NCBI GenBank assembly: GCA_011391655.1
Contig: JAABQE010000033.1
Coordinates: 1-15,171, forward strand
Origin: Hydrogenophilales bacterium
GTDB lineage: Bacteria; Pseudomonadota; Gammaproteobacteria; Burkholderiales; Thiobacillaceae
Direction: 5' to 3'
DNA length: 15,171 nt
The notes beneath the pieces are model-generated. The model did no database searches, had not been told where the DNA came from, and saw only the letters and a list, made by a program, of their open reading frames with translations. The translations under genes were made by a program, and so were the position numbers. The first letter of the stretch is position 1. Each line of letters opens with the position of its first letter. This document shows positions 6,515 to 13,327 of this stretch, in pieces.

Positions 6515-7474
6515 ATGCAAACGATCCAGCAGGAAATTGATGAAAGAACCAATCTGACCAGCTCCAACAAGCTGGAGTTATTGCTCTTTCGTCTGGGAAA
6601 CGATCCGCAGCTCAATCGCACCGAACTTTTCGGCATCAATGTGTTCAAGGTGAGGGAGATCATCCCGATGCCGACGATTACCGCAGTCGCCGGCTCGCAA
6701 CCCCATATGATGGGCGTGGTGGATTTACGCGGCCAGATTTTGCCGGTCATTGACCTGGCAGGCGTGACAGGCTGCACACCCAGCACCGGCTTGAATATCC
6801 TGCTGATCACCGAATATGCCCGCAGCACCCAGGCTTTCGCCGTTGAATCGGTGGATGACATCGTGCGACTGGACTGGAAACAGGTGTTGTCAGCCGAAGG
6901 CAATGCTGCCGGTGGCATGGTCACCAGTATCGCGCGCCTCGATGGCGACAAAAGTGATCGTCTGGCACAGGTGCTCGACGTGGAAACCATCCTGCGTCAG
7001 GTCATGCCGTCAACCGGGCTGGAAGTCGATCCCGAACGCATCGGCCCCAAGGTCGACCTCAAGCCCGGATCGGTGATTCTGGCAGCGGACGATTCACTGG
7101 TCGCGCGCACCATGATCGAAGAAGGTCTGACCGCGATGGGTCTGCCCTACATCATGTGCAAAACGGGCAAAGAGGCTTGGGATCAACTGCAGGCGATGTC
7201 CAGCAAGGCGCAAGCCGACGGCCACGCGATTGGCGACAAGATCGCACTGGTGCTGACCGACCTGGAAATGCCCGAGATGGACGGCTTCACCCTGACCCGC
7301 AACATCAAGCAGGATCCGCGTTTCAGCTCGATTCCCGTGGTGATTCACTCCTCGCTGACCGGCGCGGCCAACGAGGCGCACGTCAAAAAAGTGGGGGCGG
7401 ACGGCTACGTGGCCAAATTTGTTGCTGAAGACCTGGCAAATGCGTTGCGTCATGCCCTGCGCAACGATGACTAA
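6515..7474 (+). CDS. cheV: chemotaxis coupling protein CheV (CheW domain plus receiver)
   Basis: Couples chemoreceptors to CheA and is thought to tune adaptation through phosphorylation. 319 residues. The CheW-like domain covers about 15-165 (FGINVFKVREI, MMGVVDLRGQILPVIDL), the receiver about 185-317. Receiver residues are in place: acidic pair D192/D193, phospho-acceptor D249 in LVLTDLEMPEMDG, Ser279 in VVIHSSLTG, and K301 in YVAKF; phosphorylation is therefore expected. An insert before the acceptor (about 228-243) is common in CheV. ATG 6515 has only a weak purine stretch upstream (gaga, 6502-6505), 39 nt after ycgR. It is the last gene of the run, ended by a strong terminator, and the only chemotaxis gene visible here. 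Confidence 0.95.
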   Translation: MQTIQQEIDERTNLTSSNKLELLLFRLGNDPQLNRTELFGINVFKVREIIPMPTITAVAGSQPHMMGVVDLRGQILPVIDLAGVTGCTPSTGLNILLITEYARSTQAFAVESVDDIVRLDWKQVLSAEGNAAGGMVTSIARLDGDKSDRLAQVLDVETILRQVMPSTGLEVDPERIGPKVDLKPGSVILAADDSLVARTMIEEGLTAMGLPYIMCKTGKEAWDQLQAMSSKAQADGHAIGDKIALVLTDLEMPEMDGFTLTRNIKQDPRFSSIPVVIHSSLTGAANEAHVKKVGADGYVAKFVAEDLANALRHALRNDD

Positions 7475-7492
7475 ACGACGCTAAACACATTA

Positions 7493-7538
7493 CCCCCCAT
7501 AAAAACGGCAGCATTCATGCTGCCGTTTTTTTGGGGGG
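7493..7538. terminator. bidirectional intrinsic terminator between cheV and fliE
   Basis: Inverted repeat: aaaaacggcagca (7501-7513) pairs with tgctgccgttttt (7518-7530) around the loop ttca. cccccc (7493-7498) and gggggg (7533-7538) can extend the stem past a 2-nt interruption. The plus strand has a run of seven Ts after the GC stem and the minus strand a run of five. It sits 19 nt past the cheV stop and 9 nt past the convergent fliE stop, so it can end both transcripts. Confidence 0.92.
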
Positions 7539-7546
7539 ATGCGAGA

Positions 7547-7903
7547 TCAAACGCCCATGTTCATGATTTCCTGATAGGCAGACACCAGTTTGTTTCGCAC
7601 CTGCACGGTTTGCTGCAGGGCAATACTGGATTTCTGCATGGCAATCATGGTGTCGGACAAACTGACTGAGCTGTCACCCAGCGCAAAACGCTCGGACATG
7701 TTTTGTGCCTGCAACTGCGTCTGGTTCACTGAATCGAGCGACGATTTCAGCGCCGACTGGAAATCGACTGCGCCGCTTGCTTGCTGGGCCTGCTGGGTTT
7801 GCAGGGGTTTCTCGATCGACGGGGTCGCACGTGCAGCCGTAGCTTTCATCTGCGCCACCATCGCTTCTATCCTGCCGGTATCGATCATGCCTATACTGCT
7901 CAT
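7547..7903 (-). CDS. fliE: flagellar hook-basal body complex protein FliE
   Basis: Rod-base protein joining the MS ring (FliF) to the proximal rod, and an early export substrate. 118 residues from the ATG at 7903-7901. The conserved C-terminal half is clear: DFQSALKSSLDSVNQTQ, FALGDSSVSLSDTMIAMQKS, and the ending VQVRNKLVSAYQEIMNM followed by GV. The N-terminal 45 residues are variable and Gln/Ala-rich. The start was chosen because agggagg (minus strand, 7915-7909) lies 5 nt upstream; the longer frame to 7951 has no such site and adds non-conserved residues. It is the only minus-strand gene, converging with cheV and diverging from fliF. Confidence 0.95.
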   Translation of the reverse strand: MSSIGMIDTGRIEAMVAQMKATAARATPSIEKPLQTQQAQQASGAVDFQSALKSSLDSVNQTQLQAQNMSERFALGDSSVSLSDTMIAMQKSSIALQQTVQVRNKLVSAYQEIMNMGV

Positions 7904-7908
7904 CGCGC

Positions 7909-7915
7909 CCTCCCT
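7909..7915 (-). promoter_or_regulatory. ribosome binding site fixing the fliE start
   Basis: On the minus strand agggagg sits 5 nt before the ATG at 7903, a near-perfect Shine-Dalgarno. It is what rules out the longer frame starting at 7951. Confidence 0.85.
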
Positions 7916-7984
7916 GCTTGACTGAACTGACCGCCTGAGACGGTTTTCCACGTGCTCACCTTATCAGCCGGCGCGCAATCCATA

Positions 7985-8000
7985 AGCTCGATAAGCGCCG
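7985..8000 (-). promoter_or_regulatory. candidate sigma-54-type promoter for fliE
   Basis: Minus strand reads cGGCgCt-tatc-gaGCt, keeping GG-N10-GC and 7 of 12 consensus positions of TGGCACG-N4-TTGCW. Initiation would fall about 70 nt before fliE. A motif this loose is expected by chance about once in a region this size, so the call is tentative. Confidence 0.28.
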
Positions 8001-8040
8001 AAAACCGCGTGTTATTCCCCCTATTGGAATTCGCTGGACT

Positions 8041-8048
8041 GCCGATAA
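8041..8048 (+). promoter_or_regulatory. exact FliA (sigma-28) -10-like octamer upstream of fliF
   Basis: GCCGATAA matches the sigma-28 -10 consensus exactly, but the -35 position (8022-8029, tattggaa) matches TAAAGTTT poorly. It lies between two AATTCG direct repeats (8028-8033 and 8047-8052). It may be a weak late promoter or coincidence. Confidence 0.25.
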
Positions 8049-8081
8049 TTCGATTCATGGCGACATCCTCATGAGAAAGCA

Positions 8082-8097
8082 CGGCGTGAACACAGCA
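8082..8097 (+). promoter_or_regulatory. candidate sigma-54-type promoter for the fliF operon
   Basis: cGGCgtG-aaca-caGCa keeps GG-N10-GC and 7 of 12 consensus positions. Initiation would fall near 8108, giving a leader of about 37 nt before fliF ATG 8145. The position is better than that of the stronger match at 8135. Confidence 0.35.
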
Positions 8098-8134
8098 CAC
8101 AACATTCAAATGAAGTCTGACCTCAACATGGCGG

Positions 8135-8150
8135 GGGCACGATAATGGCA
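8135..8150 (+). promoter_or_regulatory. strong sigma-54 consensus match overlapping the fliF start codon
   Basis: gGGCACG-ataa-TgGCA matches 10 of 12 positions of TGGCACG-N4-TTGCW. The fliF ATG (8145-8147) lies inside it, so a transcript from this site (start about 8162) would lack that start codon. It is therefore either a chance match or a site affecting fliF expression in another way. Confidence 0.25.
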
Positions 8151-9788
8151 GAAGCTGGCGGAGTCGCGGCACCGACCAACATCATGGATTTTGCCCGCGC
8201 ACCTGGCGGGCAAAAAGTGTTGATGATGATAGGCGTGGCAGCAGTCGTTGCGGTCATGGCTGCGGTCTGGATGTGGGGACAGCAGCCCGACTATCGCGTG
8301 CTGTTTTCGAATTTCAGCGACCGCGACGGCGGGGCCATCGTCGCCGAGCTCGAGAAAATGAACGTCCCCTACAAGTATTCCGACGGAGGCGGCGCGGTCC
8401 TGGTCCCTGCAGACCGCGTTCACGACGCCCGCCTGAAACTGGCTGCGCAAGGCCTGCCCAAAGGCGGCAATGTCGGCTTCGAGTTGATGGAAAACCAAAA
8501 GCTCGGCTCATCCCAGTTTGTCGAGCAGATCAACTTTCAACGCGCCATGGAAGGCGAGCTGGCGCGTTCAATTGAATCGGTCTCGGCTGTACAAGCCGCG
8601 CGCGTCCACCTGGCCATGCCCAAGGACTCGGTCTTTGTGTCCGAACAAAAGCTGGCCACCGCGTCAGTGCTGCTCAATCTGTACCCCGGCCGCGTGCTTG
8701 CCCCGCAACAGGTCAGCGCCATCGTGCACCTGGTTGCCAGCAGCGTGCCCGAATTGCCCATCAAGAATGTGACCATCGTCGATCAGAACGGCAATCTGCT
8801 GTCCGACACCAGCAAGGCCGCCAGCACCAACGGCATGGATCCCAGCCAGATCAAATATGTGCAGGAATTGCAGCAAAGCGTCGTCAAACGGATCGAGTCG
8901 ATCATCACCCCGATCGTGGGCGCTGAAAATGTGCGCGCTGAAGCCACGGCTGATGTCGATTTCTCACGCAGCGAACAGGCAGTCGAGTCCTACAAGCCAA
9001 ACCAGACCCCGGATGCGATGGCGATTCGCAGCCAGCAAACCAGTGAATCCCTGAACAGTACGGGCAATCCGGCGGGCGTGCCGGGTGCGCTGACCAACCA
9101 GCCAACCGCGCCTTCCTCGGCACCCATCGTTGCACCTGCAAACAATGCAAAAACCGCTCCGGCGCCCCTGGCCCCGTTGCCTACCAGCACGCAAAAAGAT
9201 GCCACGACCAATTATGAAATCGACAAGACCATCCAATACGTGCAGCAAGGTGTCGGTGGCCTGAAGCGCCTGTCCGTCGCGGTCGTCGTCAATTACAGGA
9301 AAACCACCAACAAGAGTGGCAAGGTTGAGATGAAACCGCTCACGGCAGCTGAGACGGAACAGATCACCAATCTGGTCAAGGAAGCCATGGGCTTCAACCA
9401 GGCCAGGGGCGACACCCTCAACGTGGTCAACAGTGCGTTTGCCCGCCCGGAACAAGAAACCATTCCCGAGACCCCCTTGTGGAAGGAACCCGGAACCATC
9501 CAGACGGCCAAGGACACGGGCAAGTACCTGCTGATGGCGGCGGCGCTGCTGTTGCTGTATCTGCGCGTGCTCAAACCCCTGTTGAAGAAAATATCCGAAC
9601 CCGCCAAACCCTCGCCAGTGATGGAGCATCAGGGATATACCACGCCGCAAATGGAGGCCGGAATGGGCGAAGGATCCAAGGGCGGCAGGGGCTATCAGGA
9701 AGGACTCGCCCGGGCGCAAAAGTTGGCCAGCGAGGACCCGCGTGTCGTCGCCAACATCGTCAAAACCTGGGTAGGCAGCAATGAGTGA
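8145..9788 (+). CDS. fliF: flagellar MS-ring protein FliF
   Basis: Forms the MS ring in the inner membrane, the base on which switch, rod and export gate assemble. 547 residues, a normal length. TM1 is at about 25-45 (VLMMIGVAAVVAVMAAVW). The periplasmic YscJ-type ring domains follow: ALVP-like GGGAVLVPADRVHDAR, LPKGGNVGFELM, SSQFVEQINFQRAMEGELAR, VQAARVHLAMPK. A Pro/Ala-rich loop lies at about 305-347 and TM2 at about 461-475 (LLMAAALLLLYLRVL). The cytoplasmic FliG-binding tail ends SEDPRVVANIVKTWVG. ATG 8145 has a G-rich stretch (8133-8137) as likely ribosome binding site; ATG 8184 is a less likely alternative. The stop overlaps fliG by 8 nt. Confidence 0.97.
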   Translation: MAEAGGVAAPTNIMDFARAPGGQKVLMMIGVAAVVAVMAAVWMWGQQPDYRVLFSNFSDRDGGAIVAELEKMNVPYKYSDGGGAVLVPADRVHDARLKLAAQGLPKGGNVGFELMENQKLGSSQFVEQINFQRAMEGELARSIESVSAVQAARVHLAMPKDSVFVSEQKLATASVLLNLYPGRVLAPQQVSAIVHLVASSVPELPIKNVTIVDQNGNLLSDTSKAASTNGMDPSQIKYVQELQQSVVKRIESIITPIVGAENVRAEATADVDFSRSEQAVESYKPNQTPDAMAIRSQQTSESLNSTGNPAGVPGALTNQPTAPSSAPIVAPANNAKTAPAPLAPLPTSTQKDATTNYEIDKTIQYVQQGVGGLKRLSVAVVVNYRKTTNKSGKVEMKPLTAAETEQITNLVKEAMGFNQARGDTLNVVNSAFARPEQETIPETPLWKEPGTIQTAKDTGKYLLMAAALLLLYLRVLKPLLKKISEPAKPSPVMEHQGYTTPQMEAGMGEGSKGGRGYQEGLARAQKLASEDPRVVANIVKTWVGSNE

Positions 9789-10782
9789 ACATCAAGGCAT
9801 CACCAAGGGCGCCATTCTGATGCTCGCACTGGGTGAAGAAGGCGCATCCGAAGTGATGAAATTCCTGACCCCGCGCGAGGTCCAGAAGCTCAGCGAAGCC
9901 ATGACTACGATGAAGGCCATCTCGCATGAAGAAGTGGTCGTTGTGCTGAATGATTTCAACACGTTTGCCGACAACAATTCCTCACTGGGGCTGGATTCCG
10001 ACGACTACCTCCGCAGCGTCCTGACCAAGGCACTGGGCGATGACAAGGCGTCGTCTCTGCTGAACCGGATTCTGGGCGGCGGCGCCGATGCCAGCGGCAT
10101 CGAAAGCCTGAAATGGATGGACTCCGAATCGGTTGCCGATCTCATCCACAACGAACATCCGCAAACCATTGCGACCATTCTGGTTCATCTGGAGCGCGAT
10201 CAGGCCTGCGAAGTGCTGGGACATTTCACCGAACGCCTGCGCAATGACGCACTGCTGCGCATCGCCACCCTGAGCGGCGTACAGCCCACCGCCTTGCGCG
10301 AGCTGAACGATGTACTGACCAAACTGCTGTCCGGCAACGACGTGCTGAAAAAACAACCGATGGGCGGCACCCGTGCCGCCGCCGACATCCTCAACTTCAT
10401 GGGCGGCGACAACGAAGCCTCCGCCATGGAACACCTGAAGAGCTATGACCCCGAAATGGCGCAGAAGATCATGGACGAGATGTTCGTGTTCGAGAATGTG
10501 CTCGACATTGAAGATCGTGGCATCCAGTTGCTGCTGCGTGAAATTCAATCCGATTCGCTGATCATCGCGTTGAAGGGTGCATCGGAAGAGATGCGCGAAA
10601 AGATCTTCAAGAACATGTCGCAACGCGCGGCCGAAATGATGCGGGAAGACCTCGAATCCAAAGGCCCGGTCCGCTTGTCCGAAGTGGAGGCCCAGCAGAA
10701 GGAAATCCTGATGGTGGTCCGCCGTCTCGCCGATGAAGGCCAGATCAGCCTGGGCGGAAAAGGAGAAGAGGCTTATGTCTAG
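9781..10782 (+). CDS. fliG: flagellar motor switch protein FliG
   Basis: Switch-complex protein that binds FliF, carries FliM and receives torque from the stator. 333 residues, full length. Visible features are the N-terminal FliF-binding domain (GAILMLALGEEGASEVMKFL), the middle-domain EHPQ motif (125-128), the hinge MFVF (234-237), and the C-terminal torque helix with K265, R282, E289, D290 and R298. These correspond to E. coli K264, R281, D288, D289 and R297; only the first aspartate is conservatively replaced by glutamate. The C-terminus ends EEAYV as in many FliG proteins. ATG 9781 overlaps the fliF end and the stop overlaps the fliH start, both by 8 nt, consistent with coupled synthesis of interacting partners. 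Confidence 0.97.
   Translation: MSEHQGITKGAILMLALGEEGASEVMKFLTPREVQKLSEAMTTMKAISHEEVVVVLNDFNTFADNNSSLGLDSDDYLRSVLTKALGDDKASSLLNRILGGGADASGIESLKWMDSESVADLIHNEHPQTIATILVHLERDQACEVLGHFTERLRNDALLRIATLSGVQPTALRELNDVLTKLLSGNDVLKKQPMGGTRAAADILNFMGGDNEASAMEHLKSYDPEMAQKIMDEMFVFENVLDIEDRGIQLLLREIQSDSLIIALKGASEEMREKIFKNMSQRAAEMMREDLESKGPVRLSEVEAQQKEILMVVRRLADEGQISLGGKGEEAYV
10761..10766 (+). promoter_or_regulatory. ribosome binding site inside fliG fixing the fliH start
   Basis: aggaga lies 8 nt before ATG 10775. The frame extends to an ATG at 10733, but that would run deep into fliG without a comparable site. Confidence 0.75.
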
Positions 10783-11428
10783 TTGCGTGATTCGCAAGGA
10801 AGACCAGCCGGCCTGCCAGCCCTGGGAGATGACCAGTTTCGAGTCGTCGCCTCACGCCATGCAGAAAAAAGACTCTGCTGCGGTCAAACTTCCCACCATC
10901 GACGAAATCACGGCGATCCAGGAACAGGCCCGGCAGGAAGGCTATGCCATGGGTCGCGGCGAAGGCCACGCCGCAGGGCTCGCCGAGGGATGCGCCCTGG
11001 CAGCAGTCGAAACAGCCAGACTGTGCAGCCTGGCCGATAGCTTCGCAGCTGAACTGGATCGGGCCGACGAAACCATTTCGCAGCAAGTTCTCGACCTGGC
11101 GATTGACCTTGCCCGCGCAGTCGTGAAGTCCGCGCTGGTGGTGCGCCCCGAACTCGTTCTCCCCATCGTCAAGGAGGCCGCACGTTACCTCCCGGCGCTG
11201 CAACAACCGGCCCTGCTCTACCTGAACCCGGCCGATGTCGCGCTGGTGCAAGGCCGGATTGGCGATGAACTGTCCAAATTTGGCTGGCAAATCACGGACG
11301 ACGCCGAACTGGAACCCGGCAGCTGCCGCGCCGAAACCCCCAATAATCAGATCGATTCGTCCTTGTCCACCCGCTGGCACCGCCTCACGGCTGCCCTGGG
11401 TAAGGACTCGAAATGGCTGGCTGACTGA
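10775..11428 (+). CDS. fliH: flagellar export ATPase regulator FliH
   Basis: Stator-like partner that holds the FliI ATPase inactive until docked and tethers it to the switch (FliN) and FlhA. 217 residues. A Trp near the N-terminus (W17 in CQPWEMTSF) sits where FliH tryptophans contact FlhA. A run of four consecutive GxxxG repeats uses G56, G60, G64, G68 and G72, a FliH hallmark. The C-terminal FliI-binding half contains [19 protein letters not shown] and [10 protein letters not shown], ending with a typical [12 protein letters not shown] 10775 overlaps the fliG stop by 8 nt, and its stop shares one base with the fliI ATG (tgATG). Confidence 0.94.
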   Translation: MSSCVIRKEDQPACQPWEMTSFESSPHAMQKKDSAAVKLPTIDEITAIQEQARQEGYAMGRGEGHAAGLAEGCALAAVETARLCSLADSFAAELDRADETISQQVLDLAIDLARAVVKSALVVRPELVLPIVKEAARYLPALQQPALLYLNPADVALVQGRIGDELSKFGWQITDDAELEPGSCRAETPNNQIDSSLSTRWHRLTAALGKDSKWLAD

Positions 11429-12828
11429 TGACCCTCCATCCCCACAGCGACCGCTGGGTGAGTTTTCTGCAGGATTGCAGCGAACTGCTGGCGATTGCCG
11501 ATCCCATGCTGGTATCCGGCCGGGTAACGCGCGTGGCGGGGCTGGTGATGGAGGCAGTGGGCCTGAAATTGCCGGTTGGCAGCGCCTGCACAGTTGCGCT
11601 CGCCAACGGCGCCCACCTCGAAGCCGAGGTGGTTGGGTTTTCCGGGGACAACCTGTTCCTGATGCCGCAAAGCGATGTCGAGGGCATCATGCTCGGCGCA
11701 CGCGTGTACCCGGTTGAAGTGATTCCCACCCTGCCCAGTTTGGGCCAGGTCAAGCATCCGCGGCGACGGCCAAGCGACCGCACCCGCCACCTGCCGGTCG
11801 GCGAAGCCTTGCTGGGCCGGGTGCTCGACAGCAGTGGCCGGCCACTCGACGGACTCGGTCCTCTCATCACCGAAGCCACCATGCCGCTCAACAACCGTGC
11901 GGCCAATCCGCTGGCGCGCGCACCGATCACCGACATCCTCGACGTCGGCGTGCGTGCCATCAACAGCATGCTCACCGTCGGCCGCGGCCAGCGCATGGGT
12001 CTGTTTGCGGGATCGGGCGTCGGCAAGAGCGTGCTGCTGGGAATGATGGCGCGCTACACCAGCGCAGACGTCATCGTCGTTGGCCTGATCGGCGAACGCG
12101 GGCGCGAGGTCAAGGAATTCATCGAACAGATTCTCGGCGATGAAGGTCTGGCACGCGCCGTCGTGGTCGCCGCACCAGCCGACACCCCACCGCTGGTGCG
12201 CTTGCAGGGCGCCGCCTATGCCACCTCGATCGCCGAGCATTTTCGCGACCAGGGCAAAAACGTGTTGCTCATCATGGACTCGCTCACCCGCTATGCCATG
12301 GCGCAACGCGAAATCGCGCTCGCCATCGGCGAACCGCCCGCCACCAAGGGCTACCCGCCATCCGTGTTCGCCAAACTGCCGGCACTGGTTGAGCGTGCAG
12401 GAAACGGCAAGCCCGGTGGCGGCTCGATCACGGCTTTTTATACCGTGCTCACCGAAGGCGATGACCAGCAGGATCCAATCGCCGATGCAGCGCGCGCCAT
12501 TCTCGATGGCCACATCGTGCTGGATCGCTCGCTGGCCGAGAGCGGACACTACCCCGCGATCAATATCGAGCAATCCATCAGCCGTGCCATGCACAGCATC
12601 ACCACGATGGAACAACAGCAACTCGCCCGCCGTTTAAAAAAGCTATATTCACGTTATGAGCGAAGCCGCGACCTGATCAACGTTGGCGCGTATGTTTCTG
12701 GCACCGATCCGTTGCTGGACGAAGCGATCAAATTGCAATCCGGGATCGAGACATTCCTTCAGCAAGACATTAACGAGCGTTCGGATGCCCAGGAAAGTCT
12801 GGCCGAACTTTCAGCGTTGTTCCAATAA
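11428..12828 (+). CDS. fliI: flagellum-specific export ATPase FliI
   Basis: Cytoplasmic ATPase related to the F1 beta subunit; hydrolyses ATP to assist unfolding and entry of export substrates. 466 residues. Visible features are the N-terminal beta-barrel domain (about 25-100), the conserved [20 protein letters not shown] (122-141), Walker A AGSGVGKS (194-201), the [14 protein letters not shown] segment, Walker [11 protein letters not shown] with D284, [14 protein letters not shown] (301-314), and [14 protein letters not shown]. The C-terminal FliJ-facing end is ordinary. It starts on the last base of the fliH stop with no separate strong ribosome site, so translation is probably coupled to fliH. 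fliJ follows after 26 nt. Confidence 0.98.
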   Translation: MTLHPHSDRWVSFLQDCSELLAIADPMLVSGRVTRVAGLVMEAVGLKLPVGSACTVALANGAHLEAEVVGFSGDNLFLMPQSDVEGIMLGARVYPVEVIPTLPSLGQVKHPRRRPSDRTRHLPVGEALLGRVLDSSGRPLDGLGPLITEATMPLNNRAANPLARAPITDILDVGVRAINSMLTVGRGQRMGLFAGSGVGKSVLLGMMARYTSADVIVVGLIGERGREVKEFIEQILGDEGLARAVVVAAPADTPPLVRLQGAAYATSIAEHFRDQGKNVLLIMDSLTRYAMAQREIALAIGEPPATKGYPPSVFAKLPALVERAGNGKPGGGSITAFYTVLTEGDDQQDPIADAARAILDGHIVLDRSLAESGHYPAINIEQSISRAMHSITTMEQQQLARRLKKLYSRYERSRDLINVGAYVSGTDPLLDEAIKLQSGIETFLQQDINERSDAQESLAELSALFQ

Positions 12829-12854
12829 ATTCACATACTGATAAGGGAAACTGA

Positions 12855-13304
12855 ATGGCAATCCGCTCCGCACTCAACACCTTGATCGACCTCGCCAACA
12901 AGGACGCCGATGAGGCAGCCAAGCGCCTGGGCGACGTGCTGCGTAACTGCGAAGAGGCCGACCAGAAGCTCGAACTGTTGCAGCAATATCGTGACGACTA
13001 CGCGCAACGCTGCCAAACCAGCCTGACCAACGGAATCAGCACCACCCACTTCAATAACTTCCAGGTGTTCATGCAAAAGCTCGACCACGCCATCTCCGGC
13101 CAGCAAACCGTCGTCAGCCAGGCCAGGCAACGCGCCGAACAGGCACGCGCCACCTGGATGGTCTGCGAGCAGAAGAAAATGTCCTTCGTCACCCTGTCAG
13201 ACCGTGCGAACAAGGAAGACGCACGCCGTGAACTGTGGCGTGACCAGAAACAGAATGACGAACATGCTGCCCGCTGTGTATCGCACAAGCGGGAGCACAG
13301 CTAA
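12855..13304 (+). CDS. fliJ: flagellar export protein FliJ
   Basis: Coiled-coil stalk that inserts into the FliI hexamer, contacts FlhA and recycles chaperones. 149 residues, the usual size. The sequence is almost entirely predicted helix and highly charged, beginning SALNTLIDLANKDADEAAKRL, with YRDDYAQRCQ and FNNFQVFMQKLDHAI, typical of FliJ. No membrane segment or signal is seen. ATG 12855 has aaggga at 12843-12848. It lies between fliI and fliK as in the enteric fliFGHIJK order. FliJ is poorly conserved, so position adds weight to the call. Confidence 0.93.
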   Translation: MAIRSALNTLIDLANKDADEAAKRLGDVLRNCEEADQKLELLQQYRDDYAQRCQTSLTNGISTTHFNNFQVFMQKLDHAISGQQTVVSQARQRAEQARATWMVCEQKKMSFVTLSDRANKEDARRELWRDQKQNDEHAARCVSHKREHS

Positions 13305-13327
13305 TCCCATCAGAATCGAGGCAAACC

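Noticed and set aside
7904..7951. Upstream extension of fliE to the ATG at 7951
   Set aside because: The strong Shine-Dalgarno at 7915-7909 points to the ATG at 7903, and the added residues are not FliE-like.
10733..10774. Upstream extension of fliH to ATG 10733
   Set aside because: Runs inside fliG with no good ribosome site; ATG 10775 has aggaga at 8 nt.
9982..10797. 271-codon open frame on the minus strand
   Set aside because: Antisense to fliG, His/Gln/Leu-rich shadow of a conserved coding frame.
11347..12621. 424-codon open frame on the minus strand
   Set aside because: Fully antisense to fliI with unmistakable Walker motifs on the plus strand; the His/Gly/Asp-rich low-complexity product is typical of a GC-rich shadow frame.
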